The translations under genes were made by a program, and so were the position numbers. This document shows, piece by piece, positions 19,560 through 30,565 of a DNA stretch of 64,000 nucleotides; position 1 is the first letter of the stretch; every line of letters starts with the position of its first letter. This DNA comes from Eustoma russellianum (Eukaryota; Streptophyta; Magnoliopsida; Gentianales; Gentianaceae), in contig AP025042.1 in the NCBI GenBank assembly GCA_036186865.1, forward strand, positions 30,659,557 to 30,723,556, given 5' to 3'. The notes beneath the pieces were generated by a model that was not told the origin of the DNA, did not search any database, and was given only the letters and a program-made list of their open reading frames with translations.

Positions 19560-20890
19560 TTAATTTAAACATCCTATTCGACAAGTACACCTTCTCCAAA
19601 TACATGTCATTTTTCGAAAGAATGACTTTATTTGACTCTAAGACTAGTCTAAATCCATGCATGACTAAAAGAGCTCCAGAAACCAAATTCTTCTGAATTT
19701 CGTAGACGTGCAACACATTTTGCAGAGTCAAATGCTTCCCCGAGGTCATCCTCAGAACAACTTTCCCCTCGCCTTTGGTCTTCGATGAGGCAATATTTCC
19801 CATGTAAAGCTGTTCATTGTCCTCGGGCTGGCACTTTGAGAAAGTTTCCCTGATGGAGCAGACATGTCTTGTGGCGCCAATATCTAGACATCATTTGTGC
19901 ATTGTTCCCCACAATATTGTACTCTGAGACCACGACACAGAGGCTCAGATCATCTATGTCATCAACGAGGTTCGCCTTTGCCTTGGTTTGCTTCTTCTTG
20001 CGCTTACGACATTCGTTGATGACATGCCCCTGAATGCCATAGTTGTAGCTTTTTCTTGTGAACTTCATGGCTATCTGCATGCCTTTATTGTTCCCTCCGA
20101 GGTGGCCTTTCTTTTTCTTGACCTCTGCAACATGTGTCTTGGCCTAACCAGAACTGACATGTGGCTTTCTTTCCGATCTTCGATTATCCTCTTTTATGTG
20201 GAGTCGGATAATCAGATCTTTCAATGTCATCTCCTTTGTCTTGTGCTTGAGATATCTTTTGAATGCTCTCCACGAAAGAGGTAGCTTCTCAATCACCGCA
20301 GCCACTACGAACGATTCACTGAGAAACATGCCCTCTGCTTCCATCTTGACTACCAACGCCTGTAGTTCCTCAACTTGAGAAACAATAGTTCAAGAATCTA
20401 ACATTTTAAAATCTAGGAATTTACTGACAATAAATTTCTTAGTGCCGGCATCTTCGGTACGATATTTCTTCTCCAAAACCTGCCACAAAGGCTTTGTAGT
20501 TTTGTAGAATGCAGGACGATCCATACAATGAATTGTGCAAACAACTCAAAATATGACTCAAACAAACATAATTTTTTGAAGTTACACACTTCAACAAAAA
20601 GATTGTTTTGTATGTTTTGTGTCTCGTCATCCACCGGATTCACCATAGGCGGATCCTCAGTCAGTAACTTGCTGGCGCTAGGGCATTCAGGAAGAACAGC
20701 ATCTTCTGCTGCCATATTTTGAAGAAGCTGCCATTGAACTTATTTGGTTTCTCCAATTAGGGCCACGACACCCTAGTGTTTGGTTCCATAGGAACAACAC
20801 TCTGTATGTCAGCGCCATGAACAGAGCTTGAACTTGCGTTTTCCATTTCAGTTTCTGTAAAGTGTTAGAAACAAAAAACTGAAAATCAAT
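19435..20890 (-). pseudogene. COP-H Gag and protease, broken
   Basis: Starts near the MENAS-like ATG around 20846. Pieces read LLTEDPPMVNPVDDETQN, FLSESFVVAAVIEKLPLSW and DLIIRLHIKEDNRRSERKP. The zinc knuckle at about 20050 is SYNYGIQGHVINEC, with the first two cysteines lost relative to COP-J CYNCGKPGHRSSEC. Protease-side text (LRMTSGKHLTLQNVLHVYEI) lies at 19435-19803. Frames change at least four times. Confidence 0.88.
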
Positions 20891-20920
20891 ACAAAATCAA
20901 TATGAAATATATCTTTAGCT

Positions 20921-22274
20921 TGTTTGGAACAAATCAAGTTAAAATAGATTTTGCACAATATGTGCTCGTGAAATGCCGCAACAGCCAACCTGCCGAGCTC
21001 AGAGCAAAATGGGCCGATCGGTTAGATCAGCCTAAGTAGCGCAATTGAGTTTGCGTTCTGAACATATTTCTAACCTGCCGACCTCAGCACAGCAGCACTA
21101 CAGAACAGCCGTTCTTTGCTATCAGCCGTCCAGGTGAACTCAGCACAACAGCAGAGCTTAGCACGACAGCGCTACAGAACAACAGATGACCTTAGCCAAA
21201 CAGCCAAGCTCAGCACACAGCAGAGCTCAGCTCGTCAACACTTCAGAATAACAATGATGCGCTACCAACCGATTAGTCGAGCTCAGCACACTGCAGAGCT
21301 CGGCAATATCTCATCATGATAGTGCTGGGCTAATAGCAACTCAGTAGTTCTACCAAACAGACAATCTGAGGTATGTCTAGGACTCTGTCCTTAATACGTA
21401 TTGTATACTGTGCCCAACAAGAGGAAGCAACCGCCTCCTAGGATAAAGCAGAATCAGTTCAGACAAGCGACACTGTAGCGTAAAAACTCAACGAACCTGT
21501 AAAGTGTCTTAACTTCTCAGATTACTTGAAAATGCAGAGATGATTTTGTCCAGTGAATGGATGTTTTGCCGAGAGGGAATTGCAGAGGGGATTGTAGAAA
21601 TAAAGAAAGGAGAATGATTTCTTGTTTTCTCCTGAATGACCATAGAGTCAGCTCTGCCTACTATTTATAGGGGAAAACTAAGGTCAGTTTGTTATAGTCA
21701 ATTCAACCACAGCCGTAGGATCAGATACATGCTCGGCCTAAACCTTTGGATCAGATAACTGCATCAGGTCTGCCCACAGCCTTTGAATCAAATAACTGTT
21801 CAATCTGAGCTTTCAGATCATAACAACTTTAGATTAGTTCAGTACGGTTTAAGACCATCAATTTTTTAAAACTTAAACCTTAGCCGATCCCAATAACTTG
21901 GAGAAGTTTAAATTTAAACAAACTTTTTTCCCATTTGATAGGATCCGACCCGCTGCCTATAGGATCTGGCCTGCAGCTTGAAGCTTGCAACCCGAGCCCA
22001 AGCACGAGCCCATCAGTCCCGAAGCCTGCGCCTGGGCCCATTTGCCGAGCTGAGTTGATTTCTACATTTTTCTCTACTTTGAGCATTAATGTCTCATTCA
22101 CCCGATACCGTAATTGAGTGATTCAAAAGCCTAAAATTATCTACTCATTACGTAAATAATTTAGGACTCATTAATTTCCACTTATCATTGATGAAAACTA
22201 ACCAAAGTTAAGCTCAAAGTACGTTGCTACCCATAGTTTGCAACTTGGCCCATTTCCTCAAATTTTCTCCAACA
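20921..22274 (-). repeat. COP-H 5' LTR
   Basis: Minus-strand start TGTTGGAGAAAATTTG at 22274. It matches 15181-16508. No TGGTATCAGAGC primer site follows its end at 20921. The minus strand there reads agctaaagatatattt, whose partner tRNA I cannot name. Confidence 0.9.
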
Positions 22275-22279
22275 GTAAT
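22275..22279. repeat. Target-site duplication of COP-H, right copy (gtaat)
   Basis: Matches 15176-15180. Confidence 0.92.
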
Positions 22280-22690
22280 TGCCCTTATTCCTACGGCAGA
22301 AAACACGAAAACATGGACTGAATTTCGGCTGATTAGCCCATTCACTATCTGGAATAAAATCCTTACCACGATAACGGTTAATAGGTTAGTCCGTTAGCTT
22401 ACTTAAATAATCTCTCTTACGCATGGCAGTTTTATAGCGGAAAGACAAATAAGTGAGAACGTTCACTTAGCCCAAGAATTTGTTCATTCTATTGGTTCCA
22501 AATTATGAGGTGGAAATGTCTGGAGCACGACATGAGAAAAGCATTTGATCGGCTCTCTTAGGATTTTTTTGGATGGTTTGTAAAAGTTTTGCTTTGGGCA
22601 CGATTGGTGTGGATTAGTTCGATGTTTCTTATCAAATTATTGGTTTTCTGTCCTGATTAACTAAGAGACAAAAGGTTTCTCAAACCTAAA
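22280..22690 (+). pseudogene. LINE reverse transcriptase, segment 2 of 4
   Basis: Continues segment 1 after COP-H. It contains an I(P)LIP-like start, a W.(E)FR(L)ISPFTIWNKIL block (RT domain 'dfRPIS...yKI..kil'), LAQEFVHSI, and a KAFDRLSWDFLDGL-like block split over two frames, the Asp-bearing LINE RT motif. Stops and frameshifts are frequent. Confidence 0.82.
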
Positions 22691-22977
22691 GATGCGTGAG
22701 ACTTAAAAAATATTTTTTGAATCATGAAATCTTGAAATGCTGAATCAACATCCAGATATTTTGGTTTATAAGAGTAAGAAATGATAAGTTAGTTCCGAGA
22801 ATTAATATTTTTATCCTGATTTTCCTGAGATTTACCGATTTTAGGATAGCCTGAGATTTAGTTCCTGTTTTAGGAGAGCTTGAGATTTAGTTCGTGAACA
22901 GTTATGAGGGTGATTTTCCTGAGATATACCTGTTATGAGCGTTTAGTTTCTGGCATCCGCTTTTACCTGCATTTTTC
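22691..22977. other. Unassigned stretch between LINE RT blocks
   Basis: The RQGDP...FVL block expected here in a LINE RT is not readable. Instead there are short direct repeats of gattttcctgagatatacc / gattttcctgagatttacc and gagatttagttc. It may be an insertion or heavily changed LINE sequence. Confidence 0.4.
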
Positions 22978-22982
22978 ATTAT
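22978..22982. repeat. Target-site duplication of ALE, left copy (attat)
   Basis: Repeated exactly at 39839-39843. Confidence 0.93.
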
Positions 22983-23379
22983 TGTTGAGAAATTAGAAGA
23001 TAAGCTGGTTGAGTGAAGAATGGCAGAGTATTTCTTGATTGAACAGAAGGATCAGAGGATGGCTGAGGAGTGGTAGTGGTGCTGGAGCCGAAGTAAAGAT
23101 GGAAGAAGAAGGAGCTCAGAGGCGGGAATTTAAATAGAGTAAAATGACCATTTTGTCCCCGACTTAAAATGTACAACATGAAGTAATCAGAGGGCATTCT
23201 TGTAATGTTGTTTTGTTTTCTCTTTTCCCGCTTTCTCATTCGGTTATATAGGTAGTTACCTCTGATTCAGTTTTCCAATTCCAGAAAATCAGTTTTGTTC
23301 CTCTTTCTTTCTCCTCATTTCGTTGTGCTGCTCCTTTTGGGTTTCTTCGATTTTGCCCTTGGTTAGTATAATTTTGACA
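22983..23379 (+). repeat. ALE 5' LTR (397 bp)
   Basis: Starts TGTTGAGAAATTAG and ends AATTTTGACA, next to the primer site. It matches 39435-39838, apart from a short gap near gtaacaga and a few bases. Confidence 0.96.
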
Positions 23380-23391
23380 TGGTATCAGAGC
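23380..23391 (+). other. ALE primer binding site (initiator-Met tRNA)
   Basis: TGGTATCAGAGC directly follows the 5' LTR. Confidence 0.95.
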
Positions 23392-23476
23392 GAAATTCAT
23401 GCAAATTGATTGTTTCTCTGGCTAGTGTTCTTCTTGATTGAGTTGGTGGTTGAATCCTCATCTGAAATTGACTGCA

Positions 23477-24500
23477 ATGGCAACGCATAATGATACTCCT
23501 TCTGGTTCGAGGATGAATCAAGGTCAGGCAAATGATAATTCGCTGCAGAATATAATGTTTGGCGCAAGAGGTAATCGAGTTTCTCATTCTTAAAGTCCTA
23601 TGCAAAATCCTTATTATTTACACCCAAATGATAGTCCGGCGATTGTGCTAGCACAACCACCCTTGAACTCTCACAATTATCATACTTGGAGCAGAACCTT
23701 TGAAATGGCTTTAGTGGTGAAAAATAAGGTCGGTTTCATAGATGGAACTATTGTGTAACCATCTGTCACAGATCCGCAGTACGCTGTTTGGAGGCAGGTT
23801 AATACGATGTTGCTGTCGTGGATGATGAATTCTGTGTCTCAATCGATAGCACAAAGCATTATGTGTTTGATAATGTGAGTGATGCTTGGAATGACCTTCA
23901 ATTGAGGTATGGCAGCACGGATCCATTTAGGCTGTCAGATTTGATTGAGACGTTCTATGGTATAAAACAAGATTCATTGACTATGAGTGAGTATTTTACC
24001 AAACTAAAAATTCTATGGGAAGAGCTCATGGCTGTAAGGCAAATACCTACATGTACATGTAGAGGTTGTAGGTGTGACGTAGCTATAAAGATGAAAAGGT
24101 TTGTGGAAGGAGACTATGTTATCAAGTTTGTTAAGGGCTTAAACGAGAGTTTTGAACCAGTTAAGTCGCAAGTGTTTGTACTATCTCCATTGCCTGATAT
24201 AAGTACAATGTTTTCCATGGCGTTGAAATATGAAAGGAAGGTGCTAGCTGATAACGGGGGAGGAACATTTGACAATAGCCCCACTGCATTGATAACAGAA
24301 GCACAAGCTTCAGACGGATTTGTTGCTTATTCAGGAAGGGGGCAAGGACCAGGCTATAGAAGGGGTGCATGAAGGTTTGGTTCAGAAGGGGGAAAACGAT
24401 TTCAGTGCACACATTTTGGTATGCAAGGACACACAGTTGATAGATATTACAGAAAACATGGATTTCTCCCGGGCTTTAAACCAAGAAATCAAGTAAACTA
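23477..24500 (+). pseudogene. ALE Gag, broken
   Basis: The chosen ATG at 23477 gives MATHNDTPSGSRMNQGQAND, with a stop at 23591. The UBN2-type Gag domain follows (HTWSRTFEMALVVKNKVGFI, LSWMMNSVSQSIAQSI). A frameshift near 23865 moves the reading to DAWNDLQLRYGSTDPFRLSD, TMSEYFTKLKILWEELMAV and IKFVKGLNESFEPVKSQV. A stop lies at 24370-24372. The zinc knuckle reads CTHFGMQGHTVDRYYRKHGF, so two of the expected cysteines are Phe and Tyr. Confidence 0.93.
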
Positions 24501-25990
24501 CACAACAATAGAAGTTGATTCTGGTGAGTCACATAAGTCTCAAGTGAGCCAGACTATGCAGTCGTTGGCTCTGACGCCTCAACAGAACCAGAAATTATTG
24601 AATTGGCTGAGCAAGAATGATGGCCAAACAGACGAAGGAGCAGTTGTTGTTGCTGCACAGAATGCTGTTATGTCTGCTCAAGTTGGTAAGATGAAAGGTA
24701 CAATTGCTCCAAATAGCTTAAGTTCATGGATTTTGGATTCTGGAGCATCTGATCATATTGCTTCTGATCTTTCCTTGTTTCTGACTTATAAACCAACCAG
24801 TAACATTGTTATCAATCTGCCAAATGAGGTTACTGTGTCTGCAACTCATATTGGGACAGTAGCCATCAATCCCCTGCTTACACTATATAATGTGCTCTAT
24901 GTACCCTCATTTGCTTACAACTTAATTTCTTTGAGTAAACTTGCATCACAGTCTGATCTTCTTATTCAATTCTTTGGCTCCTGTTGTTTGATCCAGGATC
25001 AATTGTCCAAGAGGATGATTGGTTCAGCTAGCTTGTCTTGCGGCCTATACTATTTGAATGGAACTGCCTCAATGCAGAAACATGTTTGTCATACCGCAGC
25101 TGGTCTTGCTTCACCTACCATGCTTTAGCATTGTAGACTGTGGCACGCTTCATTACCCAGAATAAAACAAATTCACAAACATGATGTTTCAGTCTCAGAA
25201 TAAGATTTAGATGAACCTTGTATGATTTGCCCAATGGCTAGACTAAAGAAATTACCATTTCCTGTTTTTGTATCTCAATCCAATCACCCCTTTGATCTGA
25301 TTCATTTGACATCTGGGGGCCAAATAGGTACCCCACTTTGTATGCCCAAAAATACTTCCTTACTGTTGTGGATGACTTTAGTAGATTTACATGGATGTAT
25401 CTTCTTAAATCTAAATCTGAAGTGAGACACATTGTACAAAGCTTTTGTCATTATGTACGTACACAGTTTGATGCACAAGTTAAGGTGCTCAGATCTGATA
25501 ATGGGGTGGAGTTTAAGATGCCTGATTTTTATATGCAACATGGGATAATACATCAAACCAGTTGCCCCTACACTCCACAACAAAACGGGTTGGTAGAGAG
25601 GAAACATCAACATATTTTAGGGGTTGCCAGATCCATCAAGTTTCAAACCAACCTACCCATGCCTTACTGGGGATTTGCTGTGTCCCATGCCGTATATTTG
25701 ATAAACCGTATTCCTACTCCTTTCCTGTCCAACATATCACCTTTTGAAACACTTTACAGAAGACCAGCAAAGTACCACCACCTTAGAGTATTTGGGTGTT
25801 TAGCCTATGCCTACAACACTACTCCTGATAAACACAAGTTTACACCCAGAGCTGTCCCTTGTCTTTTTTGGGCATGTCATCCACCACCAAGGGCTACATC
25901 CTCCAAGACATCAAGACCAGAAACATTCTTATCTCTAGGGATGTGCAGTTTATGGAAACAAACTTTCCTTACGCCAGTGACTGTGTGCAA
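24501..25990 (+). pseudogene. ALE protease and integrase, broken
   Basis: The protease has an intact DSGASDHIASD (near 24745) followed by LYNVLYVPSFAYNLISLSKL. A stop at 25126 precedes the pre-integrase zinc region (RLWHASLPRIKQIHKHD, MICPMARLKKLPF). A frameshift near 25335 leads into the integrase core with VVDDFSRFTWMYLL, LRSDNGVEFKMPDF and QQNGLVERKHQ, then the LRVFGCLAYAY block. Another frameshift near 25870 follows. The reading is then cut by SIRE-1 at 25990 and resumes at 37398. Confidence 0.94.
25986..25990. repeat. Target-site duplication of SIRE-1, left copy (tgcaa)
   Basis: Repeated exactly at 37398-37402. Confidence 0.95.
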
Positions 25991-28900
25991 TGTAGGATCT
26001 ACAAGACACCACTAGAAGGAGGGGTTGAATAGGTGGTGTGGAAAGTGTGGTTTTTAAAATTTCTTTAAACTTGAACAATTAAAGTTCTGAAAACAGATTC
26101 TGTTTTCAGGACCAGTTTTAAAACGTTTTTAAAACTAGGTTAGAGGCCTCCAAAATTTATGAAATTTTGAGAGAACTTAGCCTCAGATGTTATGAGGGTC
26201 CCCTAAAAATTTCAAATTGAAATTCAACCTTTAACCCCTTCAAAAACCGTTGGTAATCAGATTGTGCAAATCTACCAAAAACGGTAGATGGTTTTGAAAA
26301 ATTAATTCCTATTTGTGTGAACGTCCAAATGCTCTAACCACTAACTCCTTATATTCTATATTTAAATGGGTTGAAACAGATTTGAAAAATTCTTTTGGGC
26401 ATTAGGTCAACTACAATCAAAGTCTCAACCTTTGCAAGTCTGAAAATCAGGCTGCATTAGTCTCAGAACTTTTGATGTTTGATTGACTTATACTTATCCA
26501 AAAGGGTTGAAACTTGTGCCAAATTAACCCTAGAACGTTTGAGTATATTTCTGGAAATTTTTGCAATTTTTGAAATTCGTTAACTATTTTTACGAATGCA
26601 AACAAGAAGGGTAATCAGTGCAGTAACTGAAAAGTAAATTTCCCCAGGATTTTTATGATGGTTCGGTTATAAACAACCTACTCTAGTCTTCAAGGAACAC
26701 CTTCCTTGGTTCACACTAATCACACACACACAACACACCTTAACACTGGGTTGATAGAGTTAGACCTAACTCCAACCATTTACAAACCTTGTATTGTTAG
26801 TACAATTTGCACAAACACCACCACCTTGCAAGAATGAAGATTGATCACACCTTGATCAATCTTTTACAAAGATGTATAATGAGTGGTGGTCTATATCAAG
26901 CCTATTCAAGATTCAAAGATATGAATACAATAGGCTTACAAGATTAGAGAAAGAAAGAAGATGTAGAAGAAGAAGAGCTAGGCTTTTTGATCACTTTGAA
27001 TTGCAATGCTAGTGCTTGTTTTGTTTGCTCTCTTCTCTTTCCTTTTAATGAGTGCTGGCCGTCCCCCTTGGTGTACCTCCCCCTCTTGAAAATTATCTTC
27101 TAAGTCCTTGGGAGGATGTAAAACATAATTGTGACAAGGCCTTGCTTAGTTTGCATATTCTTATTGAATGATCATTTAGTCTTCGCTTACTTGGCACCTT
27201 CTCATTGGATGAATGTTGTCATCATTGATGACTCGGGAAAATCTGAGAATTTCACTTAAACATGTGCCAAAAATCATCACAAAATAACTTCCATAAATCA
27301 TAAGATATATCACATAAATTGTAAGACATCAAATCCTTCCCAACTTAAGGCAAAAATCGGCCAACTAGTGATATTGCCATGCTGAAAATTCAACATGTGG
27401 ATCATTTAATTTTATTCAAAATAATGCCCAATTTACCTTGATTTCTCTTTAAAAATTGAATCACCAATTTATGGTAAGTATTACTATCACATAAGAAATG
27501 AACTTGGACACCATTTAGACCAATAATTCGGCCACCATGTCTTCACACATGCTGAAAAATTTCAGCATGTGTGATATGTAGAATATCACACTTTATTAAT
27601 TTAAATAATATTCAAATCATTTACATTTCTTCTTCCAATCAATCACACAATAAAAGATGACAAGTTATATCTCATTTAAGTGACAAAATCGGCCAGCAAC
27701 ATTTAGCATGCTGAAAATTTTAGCATGTGATATAAGAGAGATATATTTTGAGTTCATACCATTTGTAGCTTCTCTCTTCAATTCACCAACATTGTATGAT
27801 TGATCCTTGACCAATCAATATGCCAAAAAGTCTCCAAATAAGCTCCATCTCAGCTGTAGGTGGCGCTGGAAATTATTGTGTATGTGCTGAAATTTATTTT
27901 TGCTAACTTTGTAAAATAATGCACATTTAATAATACACACGTTATATTCCAATCAACCCTTGATTTAATTTTCTAGAACACTTTAAGATGTATATCATAT
28001 GTAAAAAGTGTCTAGATACGTGTCACATGATGTACCAAAAACGTTCCATGTGTTTTGTGCGTAGAAAACCGAATTTTCGATATTTATCGATTATCCGATT
28101 TTTCTCTAATTTAAATTCCAACTTTTGCACATGTTATATATATTATTTTATACATAATATATAATTTAAATCTCATCACTTGGCTGGTCTAAAGTGGTAC
28201 CATTAACATGTGACAAAATTAAACTTGGAATCTTCACATTTTGGCCTTAATGTGGGGTGATTTGTGTGTGCCAACATGGAAAGTATTTTTGGCTGAATAT
28301 TCAGTGATGTGCACGAAATTTTCATCAAATTTTGATGTATAGGAGCTGGTCATTTATTTATGGCAAGTACGTGACACGTTGACAAAGTTTTGGTATTCGC
28401 CCGATACAACAAATTTCGGTTTAGAACCTTTTATCGTGTCGTATTTAATTTGTCATCACCATATCTTATATCATATGATATAAGACCTGAATATACTCAT
28501 AAATATGAGTTAAGTATAGTGGTGTGACGTTAACGTACGTACGTAAAATATATAACGTGTCGGTCGTACGTTGGAATACATGTGTATGTGCCTTTATTCA
28601 AAAATATGAAAATATGTGTAATATATATGTATATAGGCGTGTGTATTTAAGAAGGGGAGGAGGAGAAAACTTTCATTCCTTAGCTTTGTTGCCTTTGTGG
28701 CTTTTCCAAATGTGGCCTCCTTTAATGAACTACTTAGTTTAATAAACTAAGTACTTCACTTAATGAACTAGTTTAGTTCATTAATGGTGGCACCTGAAAA
28801 TAGCATAAACACAACAAATGTTTGTCATATGATTTAAGCTTTAATGCTTCATGGCTCATTAGTACGGCAACATAATATCTAAGCTAAATAAGGCAAGTAA

Positions 28901-28992
28901 TGGGAAAGTATCACGCATACATGTACACGTTTATATATATCATGCATTTAAATCACTTATTTTGAAATCACCGAAACCCGCTTATCTCTGCA
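25991..28992 (-). repeat. SIRE-1 3' LTR (3002 bp)
   Basis: The minus strand starts TGCAGAGATAAGCGGG at 28992 and ends GATCCTACA at 25991. It matches 34370-37397 throughout. Palindromes occur near 27378, 27547 and 27702, and a 20 bp perfect palindrome lies at 28465-28484. Confidence 0.96.
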
Positions 28993-29180
28993 ATCTCCCC
29001 CTTTTGATGATTTTCAAAATAACTTATGCACATGATTTAAATGCTATCTCTCCCCCTTTAACCATGCACAAAATTGAAATTTGAATTTCGAATTTCAAAT
29101 CCGGCTCCCCCTTGATTTGTGCAATTAATACCAATTAGTGTCTCTCTCCCTTAAATCATGCTTTTCTCTCCCCCTTTATT
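28993..29180 (-). other. SIRE-1 repeated polypurine tracts
   Basis: The proximal tract, AAAAGGGGGAGATT on the minus strand, touches the 3' LTR (28993-29006). Further copies of the AAAGGGGGAGAG type lie at 29047-29060, 29103-29114 (shorter), 29141-29152 (one G fewer) and 29165-29178. Several purine tracts in this position are a known Sirevirus trait. The intervening sequence is AT-rich and has no gene. Confidence 0.88.
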
Positions 29181-29238
29181 TTGAAAATTAAATCAAAAGA
29201 TTCCTGTCAATAAGGAAAGAAAATCAAATCACGTTAAA

Positions 29239-30565
29239 TCAAATCATATCAACGGGAATCATGCCTAATTTAGAACGAGGAGATTCGTACTTGGCTTGAT
29301 TTAAGGCTTTTATGAAGATATCCGCTACTTGTGCTTCTGTGCGTACGTGATCTATAACAATATCACCATTGTTTACGTGATCACGAAAAAAGTGATAGCG
29401 TACTTCTATATGCGTAGCCTTAGAATGCAACACGGGGTTCTTAGACAAGTTAATTGCACTCATACTATCACAATATATAGGGATTCTATTTACGGTAATT
29501 TCCAAAGTCCGAGAGTTGTTGTTTTATCCACAAGAACTGTCTGCAACAAAGACTAAGTGCCATATACTCAGCCTCAGTAGTGGACAAAGCAACACTTGCT
29601 TGCTTTTTGGAAACCCACGAAATGAGTGAGTTTCCTATAAATTGGCAAGTCCCACTCGTGCTCTTTCTATCTATTTTGCAGCCACCATAATCTGCATCAG
29701 TGTAAGCATGTAAGTTAAATGTAGAATCCTTATCGTACCAAATTCCTAAGGTGGGCGTGTGCTTAATATAACGGAATATTCTTTTTACCGCATTGAAGTG
29801 TGACACCTTAGGTTGACATTGAAAACGTGCACACATGCACACACTAAACATGATATCAGGCCTACTAGCAGTTAAATATAGCAAAGAACCTATTATAGGT
29901 CGACATAATCCATTATCAACGTCTTTACCATGTTCGTCTTTGTCCAATTTAGTAGTGACGCTCATAGGGGCGGGGGATGGTTTCAAGTTTTCAAAATTAA
30001 ACTTTTTAATCATGTCATTAATATATTTTGCTTGACTTATATGAATCCCTTTACTCGTTTTCTTAATCTGCAATCCAAGAAAATAATTAAGTTCACCAAC
30101 CATAGACATTTCAAATTCAGATTTCATGCAATTCTCAAAATCTTCAACAAGTCTATGTGAGGTAGAACCGAATATAATGTCATCAACGTAGATTTGGATA
30201 ATAAGTAAATCCGATTTATCTTGTTTCAAAAATAGTGTACTATCTATAGTACTACGTTTAAAATCATTTTCTAAAAGAAAAGTAGCAAAACGATCATACC
30301 ATGCTCTCGGTGCTTGCTTTAGGCCGTATAGTTCCTTCTTCAGTTTGTACACGTGATCGGGATGTTTCAAATCTTCAAAACCTGGTGGTTGCTTCACGTA
30401 TACTTCTTCTTGTATAAATCTGTTTAGGTTAGCACTTTTTACGTCCATTTGATATAATCTGAAATCTTTCATGCAAGCAATAGCAAGTAATAGTCATATA
30501 GCTTCTAAATGTGCTACCGGTGCAAATGTTTCATCATAGTCAATTCCTTCCTCTTGATTATAGCC
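29239..30565 (-). pseudogene. SIRE-1 reverse transcriptase and RNase H
   Basis: The frame 30472-29486 holds LYQMDVKSANLNRFIQEEVY (AFLNGF is usual, here altered), KLKKELYGLKQAPRAWYDRF, the catalytic IYVDDIIFGS, LNYFLGLQIKKT, RPIIGSLLYLTASRPDIMFS and RNase H DADYGGCKIDRKSTSGTCQF and STTEAEYMALSLC. A frameshift near 29495 leads into IPIYCDSMSAINLSKNPVLH, ATHIEVRYHFFRDHV and VADIFIKALN, ending at 29239. Stops upstream are TAA 30566-30568 and TGA 30494-30496, the latter at a position usually Arg. Confidence 0.95.

Larger units (their letters stand above)
15181..22274 (-). mobile_element. COP-H: complete but decayed Ty1/copia element
   Basis: A 7094 bp minus-strand element with LTRs of about 1.33 kb (15181-16508) and 1.35 kb (20921-22274), flanked by a perfect gtaat duplication. 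Order on the minus strand is Gag, protease, integrase, RT, RNase H. It is a relative of COP-J, sharing protein motifs and an LTR segment with gtgcccaac..gagcaacc. LTR ends are degraded (TGTTGG...AACA forms, with changes at both ends of the left copy). It sits inside the LINE. Confidence 0.93.

Noticed and set aside
28993..29238. Envelope-like gene of SIRE-1
   Set aside because: Some Sireviruses carry one after pol, but only about 250 bases separate RNase H from the 3' LTR here, all purine tracts and AT-rich sequence.
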